From: Burkholderiales bacterium
Lineage (GTDB): Bacteria; Pseudomonadota; Gammaproteobacteria; Burkholderiales; JAEUOS01
Direction: 5' to 3'
DNA length: 5,621 nucleotides
Assembly: GCA_947456845.1 (NCBI GenBank)
Contig: CANGUJ010000287.1
Coordinates: 1-5,621 of the forward strand
The stretch's first letter is position 1; the number at the start of each line of letters is the position of its first letter. A program made the position numbers and the translations under genes. Of this stretch, positions 5,606 through 5,621 are shown in pieces. Under the pieces are notes generated by a model, which searched no databases, was not told the origin of the DNA, and saw nothing but the letters and a program-made list of their open reading frames with translations.

Positions 5606-5621
5606 CCCACCCCACCCCACC
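5606..5621 (+). repeat. CCCAC tandem repeat, three copies
   Basis: The pentamer CCCAC occurs three times in a row and a fourth may begin at the last base of the window. Together with CCCC at 5600-5603 it gives the minus strand four runs of three or four Gs with loops of one or two bases, a G-quadruplex-capable pattern. The repeat may continue outside the window. Confidence 0.6.

Noticed and set aside
1..5621. CRISPR arrays, tRNA/rRNA genes, transposases, toxin-antitoxin or phage-defence genes
   Set aside because: None was recognised. Nearly all sequence is accounted for by six conserved genes with short gaps, and no composition shift suggests a mobile island.

Overview
This is a GC-rich chromosomal window, roughly 70% G+C by eye, with dense, tightly spaced genes. 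The best-matched protein, PpnN, is of the proteobacterial type. Together with the DUF1499, TauE/SafE and hydrolase genes it suggests a high-GC betaproteobacterium (Rhodocyclales or Burkholderiales-like). A high-GC gammaproteobacterium is not excluded. No rRNA, tRNA, CRISPR array, insertion sequence or phage gene was seen.

Layout. (1) 1-500 (+) is the 3' part of a DUF1499 membrane-anchored protein, cut by the window edge. (2) 528-1472 (-) is an HSL-type (family IV) serine esterase, convergent with gene 1. (3) 1586-2791 (+) is an epoxide-hydrolase-like alpha/beta hydrolase with an aspartate nucleophile, transcribed divergently from the esterase across a 113-bp gap. (4) 2943-4325 (+) is ppnN, the nucleotide 5'-monophosphate nucleosidase. 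(5) 4367-4735 (+) is a half-length Asp/Glu (hydantoin-type) racemase that lacks the middle of the fold. (6) 4754-5503 (+) is a TauE/SafE-family membrane transporter. Genes 4-6 have gaps of 41 and 18 nt and probably form one operon. After gene 6, 118 nt of non-coding DNA carries a perfect 11-bp hairpin next to a -10-like hexamer. It also holds an AAGGGAGTAA motif and a CCCAC repeat, and probably belongs to the leader of the next gene, outside the window.

How the genes fit together. The two hydrolases use different nucleophiles (Ser and Asp) and share an intergenic control region, so they may serve one ester or epoxide catabolic task, but no substrate can be read from sequence. PpnN cleaves nucleoside monophosphates to base plus ribose 5-phosphate. 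The racemase remnant and the anion transporter downstream have no proven link to it.

Most worth a second look: the shortened racemase, which keeps both ends of the family but loses the core expected to carry the catalytic cysteines. Next are the five-codon mini-ORF whose stop overlaps the ppnN start, and the structured leader at the right end, which resembles the 5' edge of a yybP-ykoY manganese riboswitch.
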